Positions 39,473-52,900 of a DNA stretch of 64,000 nt are shown in pieces. A program made the position numbers and the translations under genes. Origin of the DNA: Drosophila pseudoobscura. Taxonomy: Eukaryota > Arthropoda > Insecta > Diptera > Drosophilidae. Within the stretch, counting starts at the first letter, position 1; every line of letters starts with the position of its first letter. Location: NCBI RefSeq assembly GCF_009870125.1, contig NC_046679.1, positions 11,532,001 through 11,596,000 on the forward strand, in the 5' to 3' direction. The notes under the pieces are model-generated. The model saw only the letters and a program-made list of their open reading frames with translations, searched no databases and was not told the DNA's origin.

Positions 39473-40487
39473 TCAGCAGTTGCGACACTCTTCATGGAAG
39501 GGCTCCAGAGTGCGCAGATCCCGCCACGTGGGCGGCAGGCCGTTGGCTATATACTTGCTGCAGCGTTTGCAGGGTTCGAGGAAGAGCTTAATGTGGCTGT
39601 TTAGCCAGGTCACATAGCTCTTCACCGCCAGGTCGGGTAGCGTAGGGGAGAAAAAGTGCAGCATGGCAGAGTGGGCGTGCTCCTGGACTTTGCGGAATAC
39701 CTCGTAGCGCGACTCCGCCCACAGGTCATCCTGCTCGAGCGGCTCGTCGTAGCCCTTCACCGTCACCCACTCAATGAGCACGCCCTTAAACACGATGGCC
39801 GCCTTCAGCACATTGCTGATGGTCACGATCGCCACGGCGTTGGACCCAAACGGACGGAATACTCTGTATGAGGTGTGCGGCGGGGTGTTGATTTCGCTCA
39901 GCAGTTTGTCTATATGGCTGCGTAATCAAATAGGATTCGTGGTCAGTGTCAGCCAGTGCGTATACGTATAGCTGTGCCCCGCAAACTTACTCCGGATCAT
40001 TGTTGAACGAAGAGAACGGCAGGCGCGGGCGCTTTTGAGAGCAGTAGTTGTACGACCTCCGCAGCGTGTTCTGGTTGAGATTGTTGAAGGCCAGGAAGCT
40101 GTGATCGTGCACCTTGTCGATCCACTTGTAGCTATTCACCAGCTGTGGATACAGAGCCTGCCGGTCCTGGGATGTCTCCTGGGCCAGGTAAGCCGTATTT
40201 CCCAGGGAGTAGGCCGTGGGCGGCACTTGTAACCCATTGATCAACTGCTCAACTTCACTGCAAGGCATTAATCCATGATAAAAAACAACAACACAATGAT
40301 TTTCTCAATTTCCTCACCGCAATTGTGAATTTATAGCTCCGAATTTCTCCTGAAAATCGTGGACAAACTTGTTTCGGCTTTCTTCCACTCCCTCCCCATC
40401 GGTGCCGTCGGCCAAGTGTTCAAAGCACTGTCGTACATTCGAGCGCAGGTTCTTAACAGCAGTCAGGGTACAATTTAACTTATCCAT
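39473..40487 (-). CDS. MED27: Mediator complex subunit 27
   Basis: Subunit at the head/tail interface of Mediator, bridging transcription factors and RNA polymerase II in the nucleus. Exons, 5' to 3': 40487-40318, 40257-39991 and 39917-39473. GT..AG introns are 60 and 73 bp and the frame holds, giving 293 residues. The C-terminus carries the MED27 zinc-binding signature: C-K-R-C-S-K-Y, then LPPTWRDLRT, then F-H-E-E-C-R-N-C at the very end. The N-terminus MDKLNCTLTAVKNLRSNV matches the family start. It is convergent with the GGNBP2-like gene, the stop codons being about 150 bp apart. The promoter has motif 1 and motif 6 and closely resembles that of pic. Confidence 0.95.
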
Positions 40488-40532
40488 TTATATTAATAAA
40501 TAATTTTAAAAAAATGTTTTTGTTATTAAGTC

Positions 40533-40596
40533 CAGTGTGACCGCGGATTTGTCCATTACATATACGGTCTGACCCTCAAAAATATACCGAATCACA
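40533..40596 (-). promoter_or_regulatory. MED27 core promoter: motif 1 plus motif 6
   Basis: Minus-strand CGGTCACACTG (40543-40533) is a perfect motif 1. ATATACGGTCTGAC and AAATATACCGAA on the plus strand are motif-6-like. It is about 50 bp upstream of the MED27 ATG. The same words in the same order occur at the pic promoter. Confidence 0.75.
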
Positions 40597-40639
40597 GTTT
40601 CAAAATATACCTTAAATATACCTTAATATTCATATTCTT

Positions 40640-41589
40640 CGATTAGTTAGTTAATTGGTAATTACTGGGCTATTTACAGTCTTCATCTTTATAAAATTAT
40701 TTATAAAATAAGGCTTATACAAAAAGGTCAACAACAATTTCCACAAACTTAATCATTTATACATTGTAACTACACGCTAACTACACATTTCCTACTTATT
40801 AACTACTATTATCAAAAGCGAACCTGAAGGGGAAATGTGTATAGACCCATTTCATACCTATTGATATATAAGACCCAAGACTCTGGGGTCTAATCCAGAA
40901 AGATTGTTTGCGACATGTTCAGTGTATGAACTGGCACATCTGTACGATTATGGTTATTGGTTCAAACTCGGAAAATAATACTATACATAAATTGTTTTTG
41001 TAAGTTTTTCGAGATTTATCATTTTCGTCGGGTGTATTTTAATACCTTTTGGTCGACTATGGGCTTATCGTTCTCTGTTCAAGAGTTGGAAATCTCCTCG
41101 ATTTGTATCGTATATGGGCATGATATCCTTTAATTAATATAAAAATGTTTTCCAAGCTTCTATGAATGAAATGTTTGAACCTGTAAGAATTTCTAAGAAA
41201 CATCTAATAAATTGCAATATTTCGCTGATCTCAAAATATCTAGTTTTAAAACAGGGACTGAGGACACTCATAAGACCATAACCGCCGAATTCAAGTTCAG
41301 CTTATCGCACAAAAATATCGATATTTGCAACGATCCGCGATGAACATGAAAATACAATCGAAGCTGGTAGACATATAAGAATTACGCTGTCAATTCAACA
41401 AAAGCAAAATAGTATTAATTGCATTGCTCCAAATTCAGAAGATTGTAGTTCAGTTAATAGATCCCAAGGACATAAATATATTGTCAAAAGTTATCGATGT
41501 GCTGATATATTATATACTCTCATCCCTATTGCATCCGAATTGATATATTCAGCGGGTGCCAAAATTTTAAGCAAAATTGCAACGGCGAG
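40640..41589. other. MED27 to elm spacer
   Basis: AT-rich, with no supported gene. It contains the DRE listed separately and further ATCGAT words (for example near 41493), consistent with a DREF-type promoter for elm. Confidence 0.5.
41316..41323. promoter_or_regulatory. DRE (DREF site) upstream of elm
   Basis: Perfect palindromic TATCGATA about 270 bp upstream of the elm ATG. DREs are common in housekeeping promoters. Confidence 0.6.
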
Positions 41590-42863
41590 ATGGGCAACAA
41601 GTCATCACTGTTCCTCCGGAACGAGGAGATAGCGCAGATTCAGGAGGAAACTGGTTGTAAGTACAAAACTGGGGCGGCAATAACCTTGGCCAAGAAGTCA
41701 TCAGAATGGAGACTACTTTCGAAACCAATACGCATTTGGACATCATGTACAATCCAATCCACTCACTGGACTGGCCTAGCCTGCCCCAATTGTCGCACTT
41801 GAGCGTTAAAAGCTGTTCAATTACTTGTACAAATATTGGGGCTACCGTGCGTGGTTGCGCTGGCTGGTTCCATACACAATCAGTAGCTTTGCTCAAGGGC
41901 GTCTGGGGTTTGTTTGTACGTTGCTGTGTTGTGGGTGCTCTAAAAAACGAATATACATATTTACTTATTTAAAAAAGCATCCGCACGATGCGCTTGCCTT
42001 ATGCAAGAGCTATATGCACAGCCGTTTTCCAGCAATCAATTTGCATTACTATTACAATTGCACCTGTACGCTACGAGTGACGTCATCGGCAATCGCCCCC
42101 CTTTTAGTAGCTATTTGTCGTCTGGGGGGCAAAAGTCGGCGCTTATCTATGCCTTTGACTGGAATGAAGCAATTATCTAGTGTCCGAGACCGTGTAAATG
42201 CGATATGTATGGGGCGATAAGCTCAAAGTTTCCCACAATTGAAATAGCCGCCACCTCGTCGGACTTGTATCCAGTGCTGTTCGACCAGCTAGTATCAGTT
42301 CCCGATAAGAGCTGATAATTCAGGTGAATTTTATAACTAATAATTTCGACTCATTCGCAGTTACTCCCAACCAAATCGAGAGATTGTACTCGCGCTTCAC
42401 GTCGTTGGATCGCAACGACTGCGGGACCCTCTCCCGCGAGGACCTGATGCGGATCCCGGAGCTGGCCATCAATCCGCTGTGCGAGCGCATCGTCCACTCG
42501 TTCTTCGCCGAGAGCACCGACGATCGGGTGAACTTTCGGCAGTTCATGAACGTGCTGGCCCACTTCCGTCCGCTGAGGGATAACAAGCAGAGCATGCTCA
42601 ACAGCCGGGAGGAGAAGCTGAAGTTCGCCTTCAAGATGTATGACCTCGATGACGACGGTGTGATTAGCCGGGACGAGCTGCTCTCCATTCTGCACATGAT
42701 GGTGGGCGCCAACATCAGCCAGGACCAGCTGGTCAGCATTGCGGAGCGCACAATCCTGGAGGCAGACCTCTGCTGCCAGGGCAAGATATCGTTCGAGGAC
42801 TTCTGCAAGGCCCTAGACCGCACCGACGTCGACACAAAGATGTCCATAAGGTTTCTCAACTGA
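41590..42863 (+). CDS. elm: Calcineurin B homologous protein (CHP1-like), EF-hand
   Basis: Exons 41590-41656 and 42361-42863, joined in frame across the codon for Phe23, give 189 residues (human CHP1 has 195). The N-terminus MGNKSS is a myristoylation signal. The family binds Na+/H+ exchangers and acts in membrane trafficking, and it resembles calcineurin B. The first EF loop is D-R-N-D-C-G (about 39-50). The third, D117-L-D-D-D-G, is canonical. The fourth loop starts at D158 as D-L-C-C-Q-G and lacks the acidic residues at positions 3 and 5, so it probably does not bind calcium well. The C-terminus DTKMSIRFLN matches CHP1. The 704-bp intron has no supported nested gene. The symbol follows the D. 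melanogaster orthologue as I recall it. Confidence 0.93.
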
Positions 42864-43094
42864 GGCCAAGATACAATCCTGGACCAGAGACAGAGATAGA
42901 GAGAGAGCAAGCTTTTTAGTCAGTGTGTACCAAATAGTTTAGGACGGAGGTGGAGTCTACCGAGAGGCATAACTTGTATTAGTAGTCGTTATGGAAGTGT
43001 GGCCTGTGCGGCCCGCACTTGATACAATTCTTAATTCTTCTTTATTCCGCTGTAATTTAAGGTTCTGAGGGCATTTTGTTTTTAGTTGCTTGCA

Positions 43095-43100
43095 AATAAA
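43095..43100 (+). terminator. elm: Poly(A) signal of elm
   Basis: AATAAA about 230 bp downstream of the elm stop. It faces the Sec23 signal 45 bp away. Confidence 0.7.
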
Positions 43101-43144
43101 GGCCAACAGCGTGTCATTTAAATTGTTGAACATAATTTGAATAG

Positions 43145-43150
43145 TTTATT
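43145..43150 (-). terminator. Sec23: Poly(A) signal of Sec23
   Basis: AATAAA on the minus strand, about 175 bp beyond the Sec23 stop. Confidence 0.7.
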
Positions 43151-43325
43151 GTGTGTCTCAGACGATCAGATGATCAAGTGGAATATCTGTTGTATGTTTA
43201 TATCTGTATCTGTGATTGCATTGCCTTGGCCAAAAGGATTCCAAAAGGATCAGCTCGTTCGGTATTTGAAGAATCTTAGGTAGAATAGAACCCTCCTAGT
43301 GGTGCTCCTCTCATCGTGGGGCGAT

Positions 43326-46238
<2,913 letters not shown>

Positions 46239-46306
46239 TTATCTATTAATAGTTGATTATAAATTGATACTAAGTTTGCTTGCTAATTGGAAAAATCGGT
46301 CGGCCA

Positions 46307-46361
46307 GGCCACGTCACGGATTTGACAGCTAGTTGTGTAGCAAGCAGCTTCGCGACGTGAC
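46307..46361 (-). promoter_or_regulatory. CrebA/UPR-element-like pair upstream of Sec23
   Basis: GGCCACGTCA at 46307-46316 and GACGTGAC at 46354-46361 carry the CACGTC core in opposite orientations. They lie 84-138 bp upstream of the Sec23 ATG. CrebA activates secretory-pathway genes in Drosophila through this type of site. Confidence 0.55.
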
Positions 46362-46710
46362 GCACAACTTCCAAACAAATGCAGTCAAAATTTATCAAAA
46401 TCAAAACAAACTACCTTTTTGATTGAAACAAATTTATTATAATTTAATATTTTTAATTCAGCTGTCTTTCCGTCTTCAATGCAGTTTAAAACAATTCTGT
46501 GAACTAGAAATTTCAACGATACTATTGCTTGGGAAACGGTTTTGTATTGAATTTCATATGTCAACATACAACTGATTTATTGTTTTAGTGTATGCATATG
46601 TATTTAATATACACAATTACATATTTAATTATGATTCTGACAATCGGAAACCACCCGTTTGAATTAATTTTTAGGAAACAATAAATAAATCCCATGTAAA
46701 TTGAACGATG

Positions 46711-46718
46711 TATCGATA
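46711..46718. promoter_or_regulatory. DRE (TATCGATA) in Sec23/MTA1-like divergent promoter
   Basis: Perfect palindromic DREF site about 270 bp upstream of the MTA1-like ATG, in the spacer shared with Sec23. Confidence 0.6.
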
Positions 46719-46977
46719 AGAGAAAGTATCAACAGTCAAAATGCAGCCCTGATGCAGCTGTTTACTCGGCGTTGTGTGTGTGTATTTTTTAGAGTTGAGT
46801 TGTTTCTAAGATGGCGACGAAAAAAACGCGTCTTATGTGAAATGCAAATGCAATCATAACAACTTCAGTTTTATGCTAATAAATGTGCGCTGACTTGAAA
46901 CAAAACTATTGAAAAACAGTGCTGAGCAAGTGTATACAATTTTACATGTGAAAGTTTGGTGCGAAACTGTAGTGAAA

Positions 46978-49900
46978 ATGGCCACAAATATGTATCGAGT
47001 CGGAGGTGAGAAAATTTTTTCCGTACTCGCTTTTCTATCATCTTTCGTTATCGGCGCCGCCGTCTCACAGTTTCGCCTGGCCATCGTATGCATATGTGTG
47101 TGTGTGTATGTGTGTGTTTTGTCTGAGGAGAGACTCCAGAGCAAGGAATAATGAAAGTGCATTTTAATTAAAACAAATTCTTAGCTGGAGCTCCCATTCA
47201 TAGACATGTGTGTTATCAAAAGCATTGATAAACCCCTCTGACCGCCAATAAGAACCTGCTCCCGAAATATGTGCTTGGTGTTTGTTAAATGCCGCAATGA
47301 GACGAGCTTCTACAGCGTAGATGATGTGTCGAAATCAACCATGAAGCATTGGACAACGGCGAGCCTAGGAAGCAGATAGGGTGATGGTGGTGGGGGGTTG
47401 TGCATTGAACCAACAAAATTGTCGCAGCTGCAGCAAGTGTTTCAACATGTTCCTCCCGATAAGCACCAGAGCTCGTTTGCTGGCCGTGTGTGTGTGTGTG
47501 TGTGTGCGCGGCGTATGCTTTAGGGTTGGGGTAATGATGGAACCGAAATGGAATTGCATTTGCCAAATTGTGATTTCTATCGGTGTGTGTGTGTGTGTGT
47601 GTGTTCGTGTACTTGTGTGCTTGTGTGGGTAAAAGTGTATCTCATTTTTGTATGCCTCCATGCTTTGTTGTGTTTTCTTATGCTAATGAGCTTTTTCGGG
47701 TTTCGGCCGAGCATCTTATGGTTTGGTTTGGGTTCTGAGCGAGTTGGTTGCCCCTGCTCCTCCTGTCTTTACGCACTTTGCACGTTGGCCTATCGCCGGC
47801 TCGCTCTCTCCCCAGCGATGACGTTGCCGCTCTCTCGATATGTAAATGAACGGAAAAAGCAAACGGCTAATTAACAGAATCAAAATAAATACCCAAAGTA
47901 TATTAACACCGATGTGGGAATATGAACATATATATGTATAGTATATCTGATTGCTTTTCTGGCAGTTTTCCTGACGATTACTCAGCCCCGGCCCATTCTG
48001 TCTCAGAATTTTGTCTCCATAAGCGCTTTTTGTTTGCCATTTTTAATGGCCACGCACACGCACACACTGACAAATACGCCAAGTATAGGTAGATATGTAT
48101 ATACGAGCGCGACCACACTTTCTTTTTCATCTCTCTCCATCTTGCATGGCCAGCGAAATGTTACCAAATGTGCCCAAGACAAGACAAGACACAGCACAGT
48201 TTTAGTTTCCTTTTAGTTATTTTTCTTTGCAATGCTCAGTGTTTTTTTTTTCGTCTTCTAACATTTTATTGCCGTGTGGTCAGCCCCAAGCAACGGTATC
48301 GTATCTGTTTCTGCGACAGGTTCCGATGCAGCGATCACGCTGAAGTTGTTGTTGTTTTTCCTTCTGCTGCTGCTTTGCTCGATGGATGGATGGATGCCCA
48401 CATTTGTATTTAATTGAGCAACGCAACGCGCATACCTTTGACTGTGTGTGTGTGTTTGTGCGTGTGTGTGTGGCCGTAATTAAGCGGCATGTCCACGTAT
48501 GCATGTGTGCGTTTACCTGTGACGTATGTAATGCCTGCTAATGAATGGAGTTGCAATGTGAAGCTCTCCTCCACGCCACGCCACACCGCGCCGCGATGCC
48601 TCCCTTCTCGATTCGACTCCATGTACAGTTGTGGTAACCCCCGTTCGTTTCGTTGCAGACTACGTGTACGTTGAGACAACGCCGAATAGTCCCTATCTGA
48701 TACGCCGCATCGAGGAGCTGAACAAGAACCAAACCGGCAATGTGGAGGCGAAGGTCATGTGCTTCTACCGGCGTCGTGATCTGCCCAACCCACTGGTGCA
48801 GCTGGCCGACAAGCATCAACGTAAGTATCCGCCAGTTGTGGTCGCTTAAGAACCAACCAAACGATTCTCTTTTTATTTTTTTCGTATTTATTTTTGTTGG
48901 CAACAAAGTGAGGTTAGGTTGCGAAAAGTCGTCGTCGTCGCCGTCGTTGTCGTGGCCTTCAAACAAGTTTAAAGCTAATACCTTCCAAAAACAGATCCCT
49001 AGCACTAAGCACATTTTCACCACAAACACCAAAAACCAGAACTCTGTTCCCCGAGCGGGCACCCATCCACCACCCATACCGCCCAGGAAGACGGCCAGTG
49101 TGCAATGTGTCAAGGCATCCACTTTCATCTAGCCACCCATAGCCACCCACAGCCACCATCACCCTCACTCCCATCAAAGCCAAACATCAAGAGCAACAAG
49201 AACCGCAATGACAACAACTGTAAAGCACACAGCAGCAGCAGCAGCATCAGTAGCAGCAGCGCACAAAGTGAAGAGAAAACGGAATACCCAGCATCCGTCG
49301 CATCCGTAGCAGCAGAACCAGCAGAAGCACCAGAAACAGCAGCAGCAACGACCAGCCAGAGCCACATAAACATAATGTGTTGAGCTGCACTGTACCCCCA
49401 TGTTGCTGTTGCCGTTGCCGTTGCTGTTGCTGTTACTGTTTTCGGTTGCTGCTAGGCGGCGCCAATGCCAACGCCAACGCCAGTGCCAGCGTCAATGTGA
49501 ATGTGATACTCTCGAGAGTAGTAGGTAGACTTGCTGTCTACCTCTGAATGCTACAAAATACAAACATACATACATACATACATATATATATGTATGATTC
49601 TGGGTCTCTCTGTGTGTGTGTGTGTATGAAAATTTTCATGAGTGCTGTAGAAAAAGAAGGTGGTAGGAGGACAGGAGAGGAGAGGGGAAGTGGGATCAGG
49701 AGCCATACCCCAATGTGGCACACGCAGAGGCGCGCTTTGCATTCATGTATACATACACACAGGCAGGGCTCGCCTCCCATTTCATTTCCCCCCTCCGCCC
49801 TCTCTCCGCAGCCCCAAAAAAGCATACTGGACTTTAATGAATGAGGTGGGGTACGATGGGGTTCGACCAGTGCGGCCCTCTCGAACTCGATACGTGACCC

Positions 49901-52900
49901 AACGAAAATGCGTTTTCCGTGAGGAAGCCAAACCCCTTCCCATGCCATCCCATGCCACCCAGCACCACACTCGCCCTACGACATGCGCCGACAATGCCCA
50001 TTAACGCAACCCCCTTCGCTCCCAACATGGGTCCGCTGTCATCTTGTTTCTGTTGCTGGCCAGTGGAGCTGGAGCCGGAGCTCACGCTGAAGCTGAAGCG
50101 AGCGAGTTTCCAGTGCGTGCGCCGTGCGCCGCCTTTTGGCAGGCCGCTCACTAATCAGGCAAAAATTAGCACAAAAATCTAAAGTTTGAGCACAAGTGTG
50201 CCGCTATTCCAACCCCGAAAGGCGACTGCTTCGCGGCCTACGACGCGTGCATACCCTGCAGTCCAGTCCGATGATAGCCTCTCGAATGCTCAAGTACTAT
50301 TATGGTTGGGGCTAGGCCTAACAATCATAATTTATTGTTGCTGAAGTGTAAACCACAAAGTCAATAGAAATGGACATCAGGCTGAGGCGCAGGGTACACA
50401 AAATCTCAAAAATACCCAAAACGGCTCCCTCCCACGGCGGGCAAACGAATCCGACCAAGCCCCACCCACTAGTGGGCCTTTTACTTGCCCGTGGCTGTGT
50501 GGCTGTGTGTCTCTGTGTGTGTGTGTCCTATCTATGGCCGCCAAACAGCCACTCACCCCCAACCAGCCAGCACGCCAACCTGAACCCCAACCCCCACCCC
50601 TGGCTGCTGTCGTTGTCTTCTCTGCGACGAGAGCTACAAACACAAATACATAAAAAACACCTACTACCTCCGTTCCTTGGCTCTGGCTGTAACTCCAGCA
50701 ATGCACCCACGCCCCTGTGTATCCGTGTTCATCTGAGGGGGTGGGCTGCACGCCCTTTCCAGAGCAAGGATAACGGTCTGCAGGTGGGTGGGTATGGCAA
50801 GATAAATATTTTGTAATCAGCCCCCGCAAAGTTTCAAGAAAATAAAATCCTTGCTACCACGCATTCCGCGAAAGATAGGATTGGAACTAAAGAAATAATT
50901 AAAATAACAAGGTTCAAGGTTTTTTAGTCAAAGGTTACTCTGAGGTTTCCTACTTTCGGTGGCTCCTAATTGACAACTAAAAAAACCCATTGAGCAGAAC
51001 GATAGTTATAGGAGTTGAATAATACCTTCTCATACCGGGATAGTTCCCATGTTTCATGGTATTTGTGGAATTCAAATAAAATTCAATAAAAATGAAAACG
51101 TTTCTGTGTGTTTACGACCTTTTTTTTTTAGCAGACACGCAAACCGAAAGCCAGTTTGGTTTAAATTAAAGGATATACAAAACAGATACATTTCTTGGAC
51201 ACAAGCTTCATGTTTTTATCATTAATGTTTCCCCTAATGCAATTAATAACATTTTATGGATCTGGGATGTTTAGCACAATTTAGCAAACAATAAACTTTA
51301 AAAAAAAACCTTAAAATTCTTAAAAAAGATTAGATAAAATCCGCAGGCACGAGATTTTGTACCTTTGACCAACAACATCATGGCGCGAAGAGTAGAGAAT
51401 GTCCCATAACTGGGGAAATTGTTTCAGTCTTTTATAGGTACTGCCCTTGAGTTTAACACCGGTATTTAGCTTTGAACTTCCTATCAAGGCTTTTCATTAT
51501 ATTGGTGACTTGTCGAATTCCCGTTTTTCTGGATTCTTCAAATCTTTTAACGTCATCGAAGAGTTCTTGCTCCGAGGCCGCTGCTTCTTCGCTTAGCATG
51601 TCCTTCAATAGAGCTGCCTTCTCGACTACAAGCTCGTTTGCCCTGGCCATATGGTTCAGGTCGTATCCCAATATGACCCGATTAAGTCCCCGCTTAATTT
51701 CAACGAAAGATGCTAGAAATTCGCACAAATGAATCCTGTCCGACTCCGTCACCGACTCCGACTCGGACTCGGACTCAGTTGGTGCGTGACTCTCCGGATC
51801 ATTGGGAACGGCATTAGCCAGGCTCTGCGGATCGATTGGAAAGATTCTGATTCTTGTTTATTTCTCACATGAAAAGTTCTCACCAGCACGGCCAGAGCTA
51901 TAATTAAACAGGACTGCATCTTGCAATGTTTTAAATGTATCTGCAATTTTCCAATCGTGCGGGATGGTTTTTATAGTATTCGTGGATGTACTATTTTTCC
52001 ATGGGTTGTGGAAATTATCGCCGTTTTCTAAAAATACGCACGACCGGCGGGTTCATCCAACTGGAATATAATATTTATTAGATGTTCAGTTTATAGTGTC
52101 ATTTCTTTCGGTCCACCGATGTTGATCATATTGAAATATACTACTAGTATGTATATGCATTCGATCTAAGTATTATACACTTGGAACAGAGCAACTTTAA
52201 GAGAACAAAATAGTGAAGTTGGAGTCTTTAATTAAGCGGTTGGGAGGCCTTATCACCGAAACTCACATTCACGCACACGACATGTATTTTGTTTTTGCTT
52301 TCTAGGGACCTTGCAGCAGCCTCCACTTGTGTATTTTGCCATTAGATTCTCGGGCTGCATCCATGCAAGGCTTTTCTTTGGTTTTTGTACTCTTTTGCAT
52401 TTTTCGGGCTGGTCTTCTATTCCTCGAAGCATTGGGGGAAGAGGCTTTAATACACTCTAGAATTCGTTGCCGGCTTTCCTTCCAGACGACGACTTGGAGT
52501 ATTGTTCTTTCTGTTTTTGTAATTAACCTCATTTTGAGCTGCAGAATTTACATTTATTATTTAATGATTATTTGATTTACAACTACCATTGCTTGAAACA
52601 TGATCATTTGTAAATAAACGTATTTCCCCAACGTATTGCACAAAACGATAAAAACAAATAAACAAAAAACAGTGGCCACAGCCGAGGACTCACCGCTGGC
52701 GACCAAGCTGAAGAAGACCTGGCTCCGCACACCCGTGGGCGAGGAGCAGGCGGCGCAGGCCGTGCTCGACCCCTCAATAGGTACTGCTAAAAACAAAACC
52801 ACAACAGCTTTCAACTTTAAACGTAGTTCGAACTCTCTAATTTGGGAATGCCATCTGTTTAATTAGATCTATATATATACCCTTAATCAGTATCCCCTAT

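Larger units (their letters stand above)
48821..52672 (+). other. Second intron of MTA1-like
   Basis: 3.85-kb intron carrying a tetranucleotide ATAC repeat (about 49563-49592), an exon-like CAG-rich patch (49105-49383), and on the minus strand one well-supported and one doubtful small gene (separate entries). The remainder is CA/GT-rich or AT-rich with nothing recognisable. Confidence 0.7.

Noticed and set aside
41567-41896. Minus-strand 109-codon frame overlapping elm exon 1 and intron
   Set aside because: Antisense to the real elm exon, no recognisable domain, no promoter or splice support.
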